From the NCBI GenBank assembly GCA_002842145.1, contig PHCF01000018.1, positions 1 to 33,823 on the forward strand: a DNA stretch of 33,823 bases. The letters run 5' to 3'. Source of the stretch: Betaproteobacteria bacterium HGW-Betaproteobacteria-6 (GTDB lineage: Bacteria; Pseudomonadota; Gammaproteobacteria; Burkholderiales; Rhodocyclaceae). The notes under the pieces were generated by a model, which ran no database searches, was not told where the DNA came from, and saw nothing but the letters and a program-made list of their open reading frames with translations. The position numbers and the translations under genes were made by a program. How positions within the stretch are numbered: the stretch's first letter is position 1; every line of letters begins with the position of its first letter. This document shows, piece after piece, positions 22,273 to 30,990 of this stretch.

Positions 22273-23946
22273 ATGAAAAACAACCAGCCGGTATTTGATC
22301 GTGAATATGCCATTCATCCGGAGTGCAGCATCATTAGCCGGACCGATAAAAAAGGCATCATCACCTATGTTAACGATGATTTCGTTGAAGCCTCCGGCTT
22401 TTGCCGCGAGGAACTGATCGGTCAGTCTCACAACATCGTTCGCCATCCGGACATGCCGTCTGAAGCCTTTCGCGACTTGTGGGCGACCCTGAAGCGGGGC
22501 AAGCCTTGGGGCGGCATCGTAAAGAACCGTCGCAAGGATGGCGGGTTCTACTGGGTCAAGGCCATGGCGACGCCGCTGTCTTCCGGTGGCTACATGTCGG
22601 TACGGACCATGGCCAGCGCTGCCGAAATTCGTGCCGCAACAGCCTTGTACGAGCAAATGCACCGCGACCCGAAGTTGCTGCTCGAGCAGGGAAGCGTCCG
22701 CGGCGGCCTGTTCAAACGGCTGTTCCGGCGGCTCAACGACATCGATCTGAGCAAGCGGCTGTGGCTGTCGACGCTGGCTTCCATCGTCATTGTCTGCCTG
22801 AGTCTCGGGTTGGGGCTTCAGGTTGTCGCTGCCGTCCCGGTTTCTGCCCTGGCGCCGGAGCTTGCCTCGCGCATTGGCGGTCTGCACAAAGCCATGTTGA
22901 TCATTGGCGGGCTGACCTTGCTGGCCTGGCCACCGCTGGCCTGGGTGATCATTCGCGAATTCAACAGGCCGGTCCGTTCGGCCATTGATGCTGCCTGTCG
23001 CATGGCGGCGATGGACCTCAGCCAGCCGATTCCTGTGCATGGCGACGACGAAATCGGCCAGTTGCTCGCTCAGTTGGCCATCATGCGTAATCATTTTCAG
23101 GAAATGGCGGCGATGCTCCGCCAGAGTACGGCCAAGCTCGACCGGATGGCCCAGCGGCTTGCCGATTCCAGCCAGACCTCGGCAAGTGCCGCTTCCGACC
23201 AGGCAGAGGTGGCTACCAACATGGCCGCATCGGTCGAACAACTGTCGGTGTCGATTGACCATGTCACCGAGTTTTCCACCGAGGCGGATACTCTGACCCG
23301 TGCTTCGGGCTGCGCCTCGCGCGAGGGCGGCGGCGTCATCCAGCGGGCTGCTGATGAAATGACCCACATTGCCGATACGGTGCATGGCTCGGCGACGGCC
23401 ATTCGCGAACTGGAGTCTTATACCGTCGAGATCTCGACAATTGTCAATGTCATCAAGGAAATCGCCGACCAGACCAATCTGCTTGCGCTCAATGCGGCAA
23501 TCGAGGCAGCCCGGGCTGGCGAACAGGGGCGCGGCTTTGCCGTGGTCGCCGACGAAGTGCGCAAGCTGGCCGAGCGTACTGCCTCGTCGACCAAGGAGAT
23601 TGCCGACATGATTGAGAAGGTCCAGGCCAGTTCCCGCCACGCCGTTGCAGAAATGGAAAACAGCGTCGAGCAGGTCCAGTCCGGTGTCGACTTGGCGCGT
23701 CAGGCCGAGCAGTCGATCGGTGCGATTCAGGTTGGCTCGGGACAGGTTGCCGCCGCGGTCAATGAAATTTCCCTGGCGATTCGCGAGCAAAGCGCTGCCG
23801 CCCGCGAGATTGCCCAGAACGTCGAGCGTGTCGCCCAGATGACCGAACAGGGATCGCACGCCAGTCGGGCGGCAGCATCGCTGGCCAGCGATGTCAATGA
23901 ACTGTCCGGCGAGTTACGGCAACTGGCCGAGATCTTCAGGATCTGA
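22273..23946 (+). CDS. aer: Aer-like redox/energy-taxis receptor
   Basis: 557 residues. A PAS domain (about 15-115) carries the Aer FAD-pocket residues at the same numbers I recall for E. coli Aer: R57, H58, D60 (in NIVRHPDMP) and W79. Two membrane helices lie near 163-188 and 206-228 with a short periplasmic turn, then a HAMP-like region and a long methyl-accepting signalling coiled coil. The hairpin tip is the conserved [20 protein letters not shown] (about 395-415). It should signal redox or electron-transport state to CheA/CheW. It lies opposite in strand to the nos genes that flank it on both sides. Confidence 0.93.
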   Translation: MKNNQPVFDREYAIHPECSIISRTDKKGIITYVNDDFVEASGFCREELIGQSHNIVRHPDMPSEAFRDLWATLKRGKPWGGIVKNRRKDGGFYWVKAMATPLSSGGYMSVRTMASAAEIRAATALYEQMHRDPKLLLEQGSVRGGLFKRLFRRLNDIDLSKRLWLSTLASIVIVCLSLGLGLQVVAAVPVSALAPELASRIGGLHKAMLIIGGLTLLAWPPLAWVIIREFNRPVRSAIDAACRMAAMDLSQPIPVHGDDEIGQLLAQLAIMRNHFQEMAAMLRQSTAKLDRMAQRLADSSQTSASAASDQAEVATNMAASVEQLSVSIDHVTEFSTEADTLTRASGCASREGGGVIQRAADEMTHIADTVHGSATAIRELESYTVEISTIVNVIKEIADQTNLLALNAAIEAARAGEQGRGFAVVADEVRKLAERTASSTKEIADMIEKVQASSRHAVAEMENSVEQVQSGVDLARQAEQSIGAIQVGSGQVAAAVNEISLAIREQSAAAREIAQNVERVAQMTEQGSHASRAAASLASDVNELSGELRQLAEIFRI

Positions 23947-23959
23947 TCCGAGCGGCTTC

Positions 23960-23992
23960 CACGGTCAACCGGTAAAAAGGCCAAAAATCAAA
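23960..23992 (+). repeat. Dispersed repeat, copy 4
   Basis: CACGGTCAACCGG, then TAAAAAGGCCAAAAATCAAA, between the convergent receptor and kinase genes. The TCA at 23988-23990, inside the repeat, is the stop codon of the kinase on the minus strand. Confidence 0.65.
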
Positions 23993-26900
23993 TCGGCTTC
24001 GATAGCCATTTGAGCAGGGTGGCAAACAACTGGTCGGGATCGACCGGCTTGCCGATATGGTCGTTCATGCCGGCATCAATGCATTTTTGCCGGTCGCCGG
24101 TAAAGGCGTTGGCCGTCAGCGCGAGAATTGGCACTGCCTCCCGGCCCGGCAGGGTGCGAATGATGCGAGCGGCGTCGATGCCGTTCATTCTGGGCATCTG
24201 CAGGTCGAGCAGGATCAGGTCGTAATCCTTGCTTTTCGCCAGCTCGACGGCCTCGACGCCGTCCTCGGCCAGATCGACGACGAGGCCGGCTGACTCAAGC
24301 AATTCACACGAAACTTCCTGATTGATCGGCTCGTCTTCGGCGAGCAGGATGCGCGCCCCGGCATGGCGGGCTTTCAAGCTTTCTTCGGGGCGCTGGTCGG
24401 TTGTCTGTCTGTGCGCTGCGATGCCGGCCGCCGCTTTTTTCAGCCTGGCCGTGAACCAGAAGGTACTGCCTGCGCCTGGCTGGCTGTCGACGCCGATGCT
24501 GCCGCCCATCAGGGTAGCCAGACGCTTGCTGATGGCCAGCCCGAGTCCGGTGCCGCCGTACTTTCGAGTCATTGAATTGTCGGATTGTTCGAAGGCCTGG
24601 AACAGCCGGCTCTGGTCCTCGGCTGAAATGCCGATCCCGGTGTCGCGTATGGCGCAGCGCAGGAGCAGGTCGGTCGACGTTTCCTGGCTGGCCGAGATGT
24701 CCAGGCTGACCGAACCCTGGTTGGTGAACTTGATGGCGTTGCTGGTCAAATTGAGCAAAATCTGGCCAAGCCGCTGAAAGTCGCCGCGGAGCGGCTGGCT
24801 GGCCAGCCCGGGTGCGATGTCGATGCGCAGCGTCAGCCCTTTGGCTGTGGCGGCCGGGAGCGCCAGGTTGCTCAGATTGTCGAGCGGGGTGGCGAGCACG
24901 AAGTCGACTTCATCCAGCGTCATGCGTTCGGCTTCGATCTTGGAAATGTCGAGGATGTCGTTGATCACATGCAATAGGTGCTGCGAGGCCTTGGTGACTT
25001 TGCCGAGCTGGTCGCGCAGCTTGGGATCGGTGGCTTGTTTGAGGGCCAGACCGGTCATGCCCATGATGGCGTTCATCGGCGTCCGCAATTCGTGGCTCAT
25101 GTTGGCCAGGAAGGTACTCTTGGCGCGGCTCGCCGATTCGGCCGCCTCTTTGGCAATCGACAGCGCGGCGGTGCGTTGTTCGACAAGTTCTTCGAGGTGA
25201 TCGCGGTGCCGCGTCAGTTCAGCTTCGGCATTCTTGCGTTCGGTGATGTCGCGGGTGATGCCGTGGAAGCCAATGATCCTTCCCGCGCCGTCGTATTCCG
25301 GCTTCGATTGCACCTCGCCCCAAACCAGACTTCCATCCTTGCAGAGATGCTGCGCCTCGAAAGTGATCGAGCCGAGCCGGATTTTCCGCCGAATCAATTC
25401 CCCGCGTTCCTGCATGATCCTGCTCACGAGGGCCCGCCCCTCTTCATTGAACAGATCAAGAATATGCTGGCCAAGGACTTCATCGGGCCGGAAGCCGCGA
25501 ATCCGCTCGTCCGAGGGGCTGATATAGGTGATGATCAAGTTGCTGTCCGTTTTCCAGACGACATCCTGGACGTCCTCGGTGAGCAGCCGGTAGTGGGCTT
25601 CGCTGCGCTGAAGTCTTTCCTCGGCCAGGTTTTTCTCCAGCGCAATGCTGGCCAGTCGGGCGCATTGTTCGATGAGGTAGATGTCGTATTCGGCCGGCTG
25701 GTGTGGCTCGCGGTGATAGATGGCAAAGGTGCCGAGCACCCGGCCGTCCGAAGCGAGGATCGGCTGCGACCAGCAGGCGCCGAGACCGGCGCTGGCCGCC
25801 AGTTCCTTGTAGGGCGCCCAGTAGGGATGCGTCGCAATATCCTCGACGATGACGCGTTGGCCCGTAAAAGCTGCCGTGCCGCATGACCCCACGCCCATGC
25901 CGATGGCCAGGCCAGTGAGGGCCTGGTTGTAGAAATCGGGCAGGCTGGGGGCGATGCATGACTCGATCTGTTTTCCTTCGCTGTCGAGCAGCACGATGCT
26001 GCACAGCATCGCCGGATACAATTGCTCGGCTCCGCGCACCAGGTCGACAAGCACGCGGGTAAGCGGCTCGCCGCCGGCCAGCAACTCGAGCACATGGGTG
26101 CGGAATTGATCGTGCCGTTCGGTACGTTTCGTTTCGCTGATGTCGATGAAGGTGCAAATGACCTGGTGCAGGGAGCCATCTGCTGCCCATTCCGGTTTGG
26201 CGCTCATCAACAGCCAGACGCGGTCATGCAGCGTCGGGCGATAGACGCCCATGACGACATTCTCCACCGGCTGTCCCGTGGCAATGGCCAGGGGGACAGG
26301 ATGTCCGGCGCCCGGGAAGGGGGAGCCGTCTTCGTGGACAATGTTCCAGTCGGCATCGAAACTGGTCTTGCCGAGCAGCTCGTGTTCGTCGAGGTCGAGC
26401 AGCTCAAGCGCAATCCGGTTGCACTGGATGATTTCCGAATTCGGTGACTGGATCAGGACGCCGACCTGAAGATCGGCCACCAGCAGGCGGTAGCTTTCAC
26501 GGCTTTCCTGCAGGGCGGCTTCGCGCTGGATGAGGCTTTCCAGCAAATGATTGAAGCCTTCGATCAATTGGCCGATTTCATCATGCCGGTCGACCGGCAA
26601 CAGCTCGGGGGGCTGGCTGGCATTCGACAGCGTGGCCAATTTCTTCGTCGCCGCCATCATCGGTGAAAACTGCCGGCGCAACATCCACGCCGTCGTCCAC
26701 CAGACCAGGGTGCCGGCGAGCAGGGTAAGCAGGCCGGTGGCGAGCAGGATGCGCTGGCGCAGGGCGGCAATCGATTCAAAAGCTTCCTCGGTGGGCAGCA
26801 CCGCAGCAATGAACCAGCCGGCCACGGGAATGCCCTTGGCTGCCGACAGTTCTTCGATGCCGCGTGAACTGACGGCAATGCCGTAACCCTCGTAGCCTCC

Positions 26901-27626
26901 GACATAGCGGTCGTGCATGGCGTTGGCGCCGGGCGGTGGGGCTGGCTGCATGATGCGGCTCTTGTCGGTGGCCGTGACGATCAACTGGTGTTGCGGCGCA
27001 ATCACCAGGTACCCGCCGCTTTTACCAGTCCGGCTTTGCGTCACCCGGTCGAGAAAATTCGGCTTGCCCAGGTTGATGGCGCCGACCAACGCGCCGATGA
27101 CGCTTGCCTTGGCATCGCGAATCGGCACGGCCATGCCGATGACCGGCGTATTCAGTACACGGCCGAGGGTTGGTCGGCCGATGGTCGATTTGCCCTCTTT
27201 CAGGGCGCCCTGCATGTAGTCACGATCCATGTAATTGGTGCTCACGCGCTCCTCGGAGTACGGAACGGAAGCGATCCCGGTGGCATCCGGCCCGGCAGCG
27301 CGAACACCGCCATTGAACATGATTTCCAGGATCGGGCGTTGTTCGAGAAAGGTTTGCAGGCGGGGTGGGTTGTTCAGTGTTTCAGGGGTAATTTCGGAGG
27401 CAATTGCTTCCAGCGCCTTCAAACGGTCATTCAGCTCGGAATTGACTTGTGCGGCGGCCAGCGAGACCGTCGCGAACTGCTGCTCCCCAAGCTGGCGCCG
27501 CATGTCCTCGCGCAGCATGCTGCTGGCGTAAAAAGCCAGCGACCAGATGCCAACCAGAAAAACGACCAGCGTAAAGAGGGTCAGTTTTGTCTTCAACGAC
27601 GTCTTCCGGAAGGGGGCGAAGCTCAT
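23988..27626 (-). CDS. Large hybrid sensor histidine kinase (Cache-HAMP-PAS-GAF-PAS-HisKA-HATPase-REC)
   Basis: 1212 residues. A membrane helix (about 14-35) is followed by a double Cache-type periplasmic sensor (about 36-290, with the M-D-R-D-Y ... I-G motif), a second helix (about 292-315) and HAMP. Cytoplasmic domains are PAS (~376-500), GAF (~520-665), PAS with PAC (~680-800), HisKA with S-H-E-L-R-T-P (~848), an ATPase domain with N-L-T-S-N-A-I-K-F, D-T-G-I-G-I and G-G-T-G-L-G-L, and a receiver with the phospho-acceptor in L-L-D-L-Q-M-P (~1135). Cache sensors bind small extracellular ligands; the GAF may sense a gas or nucleotide. No output regulator is adjacent. It sits immediately downstream of nosH on the same strand but with a 175 bp gap. 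Confidence 0.92.
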   Translation of the reverse strand: MSFAPFRKTSLKTKLTLFTLVVFLVGIWSLAFYASSMLREDMRRQLGEQQFATVSLAAAQVNSELNDRLKALEAIASEITPETLNNPPRLQTFLEQRPILEIMFNGGVRAAGPDATGIASVPYSEERVSTNYMDRDYMQGALKEGKSTIGRPTLGRVLNTPVIGMAVPIRDAKASVIGALVGAINLGKPNFLDRVTQSRTGKSGGYLVIAPQHQLIVTATDKSRIMQPAPPPGANAMHDRYVGGYEGYGIAVSSRGIEELSAAKGIPVAGWFIAAVLPTEEAFESIAALRQRILLATGLLTLLAGTLVWWTTAWMLRRQFSPMMAATKKLATLSNASQPPELLPVDRHDEIGQLIEGFNHLLESLIQREAALQESRESYRLLVADLQVGVLIQSPNSEIIQCNRIALELLDLDEHELLGKTSFDADWNIVHEDGSPFPGAGHPVPLAIATGQPVENVVMGVYRPTLHDRVWLLMSAKPEWAADGSLHQVICTFIDISETKRTERHDQFRTHVLELLAGGEPLTRVLVDLVRGAEQLYPAMLCSIVLLDSEGKQIESCIAPSLPDFYNQALTGLAIGMGVGSCGTAAFTGQRVIVEDIATHPYWAPYKELAASAGLGACWSQPILASDGRVLGTFAIYHREPHQPAEYDIYLIEQCARLASIALEKNLAEERLQRSEAHYRLLTEDVQDVVWKTDSNLIITYISPSDERIRGFRPDEVLGQHILDLFNEEGRALVSRIMQERGELIRRKIRLGSITFEAQHLCKDGSLVWGEVQSKPEYDGAGRIIGFHGITRDITERKNAEAELTRHRDHLEELVEQRTAALSIAKEAAESASRAKSTFLANMSHELRTPMNAIMGMTGLALKQATDPKLRDQLGKVTKASQHLLHVINDILDISKIEAERMTLDEVDFVLATPLDNLSNLALPAATAKGLTLRIDIAPGLASQPLRGDFQRLGQILLNLTSNAIKFTNQGSVSLDISASQETSTDLLLRCAIRDTGIGISAEDQSRLFQAFEQSDNSMTRKYGGTGLGLAISKRLATLMGGSIGVDSQPGAGSTFWFTARLKKAAAGIAAHRQTTDQRPEESLKARHAGARILLAEDEPINQEVSCELLESAGLVVDLAEDGVEAVELAKSKDYDLILLDLQMPRMNGIDAARIIRTLPGREAVPILALTANAFTGDRQKCIDAGMNDHIGKPVDPDQLFATLLKWLSKPI

Positions 27627-27667
27627 CGAACGGCCTTTGGCTGGCGATAGTTGGTTCAGTTACATTT

Positions 27668-27681
27668 TTGAACTTTATCAC
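27668..27681 (-). promoter_or_regulatory. Possible FNR-type site upstream of the hybrid kinase
   Basis: Plus-strand TTGAACTTTATCAC matches 8 of 10 positions of TTGAT-N4-ATCAA. It is centred about 48 bp before the kinase ATG. No good -10 lies at the class II position, so this is weak. Confidence 0.25.
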
Positions 27682-27760
27682 TTTCGCCGCGCTGCATGGG
27701 AAAGCGCGCTTGAGGCAGACCGGCCAACTCCGCCGGGCAAAGCGGCTATTTCCCGAATGC

Positions 27761-27794
27761 TACGGTCAACCGGAAAAAACGGCCAAAATTGAAA
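27761..27794 (+). repeat. Dispersed repeat, copy 5
   Basis: TACGGTCAACCGG, then AAAAAACGGCCAAAATTGAAA, ending 7 bp before the nosH stop codon, in the gap between the kinase and nosH. Confidence 0.65.
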
Positions 27795-27801
27795 CCGGTT
27801 T

Positions 27802-28779
27802 TCAGGCCAGCTTGGACAGGCCCTTGACCTCGAACGATAGCGAGCCGGTCGGGCAGACATCGACACACAGGCCGCAGCGCGTGCAGTCGGGGCCGATGGG
27901 GACTTCCGGCTCGACGGCGCGGCCCTTGATCACCGTATCCAGCACGTGCGGCACGAGGCAGACCTTGCGGCAATCGCCTTCGTGAAAGCAGCCATCGAGC
28001 TTGTAGATGATGCGGACCGGCGAGACGATGCCGACGACGCCGTAGGTCAGGCCGATCGGGCAGGCGTAGCGGCACCAGGCGCGGCGCGAGAAGAAGACTT
28101 CGAAGAAGAGCAGGGCGAGGACCCAGAGCAGGGCCAGGCCCGGGCCGTAGATGAGCGCGCGGGACAGGATGCCGGTCGGTGAGATGGCTTCGAAAACGGT
28201 ATAGCCGGTGGCCAGGGCGAGCAGCGCGAAAATGGCCCAGAACACGGTGCGCAGGCGGCGGTCCATGTTCTGGTCGGTGACCAGCTTTTTGCTGACCAGG
28301 AAGAGATGGATTTTCTCCGCCCATTCGGCCAGCAGGTGGTAAGGGCAGACCCACGAACAGAAGGTGCGGCCGCCGAGCAGCACCCAGAGAATGAGCACTG
28401 TGCCGGTGCCGATCAGCAGGTTGTTGATGATGTGCTTGTGGGCCAGCATGACCTGCAGCGCCGAATTGAGGTCGATCAGGTGGAAACCGACAAAGCGCGA
28501 GGCGGTCAGCGCGCCCTCGAGAATCTGGATGTCGAGGAAGAAGGACAGCGTGAACAGCAGGTTGGCGAAAATCAGCGTCGCCCAGCGCCGGTTGCGCCAC
28601 TTGTGGCTCGGCTTGGCGTGGGCTCGGGCATGCAGCTTCTCGGCGATGAGGTCGCGATTGCCCTTCTTGTAGAAATGGATCTGCTGGGCGGCCGGGCTGA
28701 TTTCCTTCGGCTTGCTGGGTTCGGCACCGAACAGGACCTTGATTTGATCAAAAAACCGGCGGTTGAGGAGTGTGCTCAT
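27802..28779 (-). CDS. nosH: NosH, NapH-like membrane ferredoxin
   Basis: 325 residues with about four to five membrane helices. Two Cx3CP motifs lie at helix ends (C-S-W-V-C-P and C-R-Y-A-C-P). The C-terminal domain binds two [4Fe-4S] clusters (C-F-H-E-G-D-C-R-K-V-C and C-T-R-C-G-L-C-V-D-V-C-P). NapH/NosH proteins take electrons from menaquinol or ubiquinol and pass them to the NapG/NosG partner. It overlaps nosG by ATGA. The last gene of the nosZ-H run: the next gene downstream is the kinase after a repeat. Confidence 0.93.
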   Translation of the reverse strand: MSTLLNRRFFDQIKVLFGAEPSKPKEISPAAQQIHFYKKGNRDLIAEKLHARAHAKPSHKWRNRRWATLIFANLLFTLSFFLDIQILEGALTASRFVGFHLIDLNSALQVMLAHKHIINNLLIGTGTVLILWVLLGGRTFCSWVCPYHLLAEWAEKIHLFLVSKKLVTDQNMDRRLRTVFWAIFALLALATGYTVFEAISPTGILSRALIYGPGLALLWVLALLFFEVFFSRRAWCRYACPIGLTYGVVGIVSPVRIIYKLDGCFHEGDCRKVCLVPHVLDTVIKGRAVEPEVPIGPDCTRCGLCVDVCPTGSLSFEVKGLSKLA

Positions 28780-29675
28780 ATTTTCCAGACCTCGCCGGCT
28801 TCAATGGTGATCGCTGCGGGGGCGACCGGGCAGACCATTTCGCAGACGCCGCAGCCGACGCAGGGCTCATGGACGACCGGCGACTTGCGCTGGCTACCGT
28901 CCGGTGCGAACACGGTTTCGATGGAAATGGCGCCCTTGACAGGGCATTCGCGGACGCAGAGGTCGCATTCGGAGACATCGTAGGGATGGCTGCTGACCTT
29001 GACCGGTTTCCAGCGGTCGACGTCCATGTAGCGCAATTTGCCCTTGAAGTCGGGGCCTCGCGTCTGCCCCTTGAAACCCTTGCCCTGGACGGCCAGGCAG
29101 GCTTCCGGGCGGGTCAGGCGGGCGACGCCGATGCGCTCGTGCATGTTGAGCGTCGGTTCCGGGTCGTTTTCCTTGGCGAGCAGGATGGGCTTGGCGGCCA
29201 GTGCTGCGCCCGGGCGAACCGGCAGGAAATCGGGCTTGTGGTAGGTCAGCGAACCGGTCGGGCAGGCGAGAATGCACTGCACGGCGTCGCACGAGAAATC
29301 GCAGGCCTGGGCGCGCGGGTCGATATAGGGCGTGCCGACGCCCATGCCATCGACCAGGTCGGCCAGCTTGATGGCCGAGACCGGGCAGACCTGGACGCAC
29401 TGGCCGCACTTGATGCAGCTGCCGAGAAAATCCTTCTCGTCGAGTGCGCCGGGCGGGCGCAGGCGTTTTTTCTGAGCATAGACCAAGGGCAGAAAGCCCG
29501 ACATCGCTGCGCCGAGCACGCCGCCGGTGAGCAGGATGGTGCGCAGCACGCGGCGCCGGTTGGTTTGCCGCTTGGCGATCGAGATGGCCGGTTTGCCGTT
29601 GCTGGCGGGTTGGCGGGGCGTGTTGCTGTCGTTGGCGCTGTTGTCGCTACCGACTTCTTCGTCGATTTCGCTCAT
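28776..29675 (-). CDS. nosG: NosG, NapG-like periplasmic ferredoxin
   Basis: 299 residues. A Tat-like signal (RRRVLRTILLTGG, about 41-53) is preceded by a long polar N-terminus. Four [4Fe-4S] cluster motifs follow, among them C-I-K-C-G-Q-C-V-Q-V-C-P, C-D-L-C-V-R-E-C-P and C-V-G-C-G-V-C-E-M-V-C-P. It accepts electrons from NosH and passes them toward NosZ, probably through the small c cytochromes. It overlaps nosD and nosH by ATGA on both sides, so the three are strictly coupled. NosG/NosH mark the atypical (clade II) nos cluster. Confidence 0.93.
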   Translation of the reverse strand: MSEIDEEVGSDNSANDSNTPRQPASNGKPAISIAKRQTNRRRVLRTILLTGGVLGAAMSGFLPLVYAQKKRLRPPGALDEKDFLGSCIKCGQCVQVCPVSAIKLADLVDGMGVGTPYIDPRAQACDFSCDAVQCILACPTGSLTYHKPDFLPVRPGAALAAKPILLAKENDPEPTLNMHERIGVARLTRPEACLAVQGKGFKGQTRGPDFKGKLRYMDVDRWKPVKVSSHPYDVSECDLCVRECPVKGAISIETVFAPDGSQRKSPVVHEPCVGCGVCEMVCPVAPAAITIEAGEVWKI

Positions 29676-30985
29676 GACCGTGCTGTTCTTTCTGGTTTCA
29701 CGAAGCGCGGCTTTTCGTCGCGCAGGATCAGGTCCGGTGAGGAGAAGGGGGCCAGACGTTCAAGGAAGTCGAGCAGCTCCATGACCGGCGAACTGCGGAA
29801 AAAGCGGGCGACGGGCAGTTCCATCCAGATCTGGTCGGCGTAGGCGTAAAGCTCGTGGGTCTTGTCGCCGACGCCGTCGCCGTCGCGGTCGAAGCCCTGG
29901 TAGTCGTCCCAGTAGTTGCCGCGCCAGACGTTCTTCGGGCTATTGTTGTTGTCACCGTGGCCGCCGTAGGCCACCTGGGTCAGGTTGCCCTCGAAAACGT
30001 TGTCGATCATGTTGTTGCCACCTGTTTCGCTGTTGAACAGGATGCCAACCCCGTTGTAGGCGAAGCGGTTGTTGCGGATCTCGATGGTGCTCTCCGGCTC
30101 GAAAGGCGAGAGATCGGAGCCGATGCCGATGCCGCAATAGATCAGTTCGTTGTTTTCGATCACGGTGCCTGACGATTCCTTGAAACCGATGGCCATGCCG
30201 GTGGCGCCCGTGGCGTGAGAAATGATGTTGTGGCGCACGACGCCGCCGACGGTATACATGAAATAGACACCGACCGCGTTGTCATAGAACGCGTTGCCTT
30301 CGACGATGTTGTCGTTGGCAAACATGAAGTGGATCGAATAGCGGCTGCGCTTGCCGATGTTGTTGCGATAGACGTTGCGGTGCGAGTACCAGGCCACCAT
30401 GTCGCGCGAATCGAAGACTTCGTTGCCTTCGATCAGGTTGTCGTTGCTGTACCACAGGCGCAGGCCGTCGCCGCGCACGCCGAGTTCGCGGTCCTTGGAG
30501 CGGATGCGGTTGTTGCAGTTGTCGACGATGACATCCTCGATGACGTTGTGGTCGCCGCGCACATCCAGGCAGGAGTCATCGGAGTCGTGCGAATCGCCGG
30601 AGCCGGTCAGGTGAATGCCGCGGATGACGGCATTGCTGGCTTCCAGCACCATGACCGTGCCGCGGTCGCCGGAGTCGATGGTCACCCGGCCGCCGCCATC
30701 GATGGTCAGTGGCTTGTCGATGGTCACCGGGCCGGCGTAACTGCCGGGCGGCGGCTTGAGGAGCGAGCCGGCTGGCGCCTGGTCGACGAGATCCTGGAAA
30801 GGCTTGAGGCCATGCACGCGCTTGTCGCGCTCGTACAGCATGAAGGTCGGCTTCGGCCGGTCGACATTGGCGCGGGCGCCCATGCCGGCCGGCACATCGC
30901 CTTGCGGCTCGGTGTTGCCGGTGGTCAGCACCAGCAGGAGGGCGGAGGCCAGGCCGAGCCGGGCCAACTGGGGCAGGCGGCTCAC
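29672..30985 (-). CDS. nosD: NosD, periplasmic copper-site maturation protein
   Basis: About 437 residues from GTG 30985. The frame is open further upstream (to 31198), but that part overlaps nosB and has no signal; from GTG the protein begins V-S-R-L-P-Q-L and a hydrophobic signal peptide follows (about 10-24). The body is a right-handed beta-helix of CASH/NosD repeats (N-V-Y-R-N-N-I, N-D-N-I-V-E-G-N-A-F, and similar). NosD works with NosFY to assemble CuZ sulfide in NosZ. The C-terminus has the W-R-G-N-Y-W-D-D-Y-Q-G conserved block. It starts 6 bp after nosB ends and overlaps nosG. Confidence 0.93.
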   Translation of the reverse strand: MSRLPQLARLGLASALLLVLTTGNTEPQGDVPAGMGARANVDRPKPTFMLYERDKRVHGLKPFQDLVDQAPAGSLLKPPPGSYAGPVTIDKPLTIDGGGRVTIDSGDRGTVMVLEASNAVIRGIHLTGSGDSHDSDDSCLDVRGDHNVIEDVIVDNCNNRIRSKDRELGVRGDGLRLWYSNDNLIEGNEVFDSRDMVAWYSHRNVYRNNIGKRSRYSIHFMFANDNIVEGNAFYDNAVGVYFMYTVGGVVRHNIISHATGATGMAIGFKESSGTVIENNELIYCGIGIGSDLSPFEPESTIEIRNNRFAYNGVGILFNSETGGNNMIDNVFEGNLTQVAYGGHGDNNNSPKNVWRGNYWDDYQGFDRDGDGVGDKTHELYAYADQIWMELPVARFFRSSPVMELLDFLERLAPFSSPDLILRDEKPRFVKPERTARS

Positions 30986-30990
30986 GTCGA

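Noticed and set aside
22183-23859. 558-codon minus-strand open frame
   Set aside because: Antisense to the Aer-like receptor, whose PAS and signalling-tip motifs are on the plus strand.
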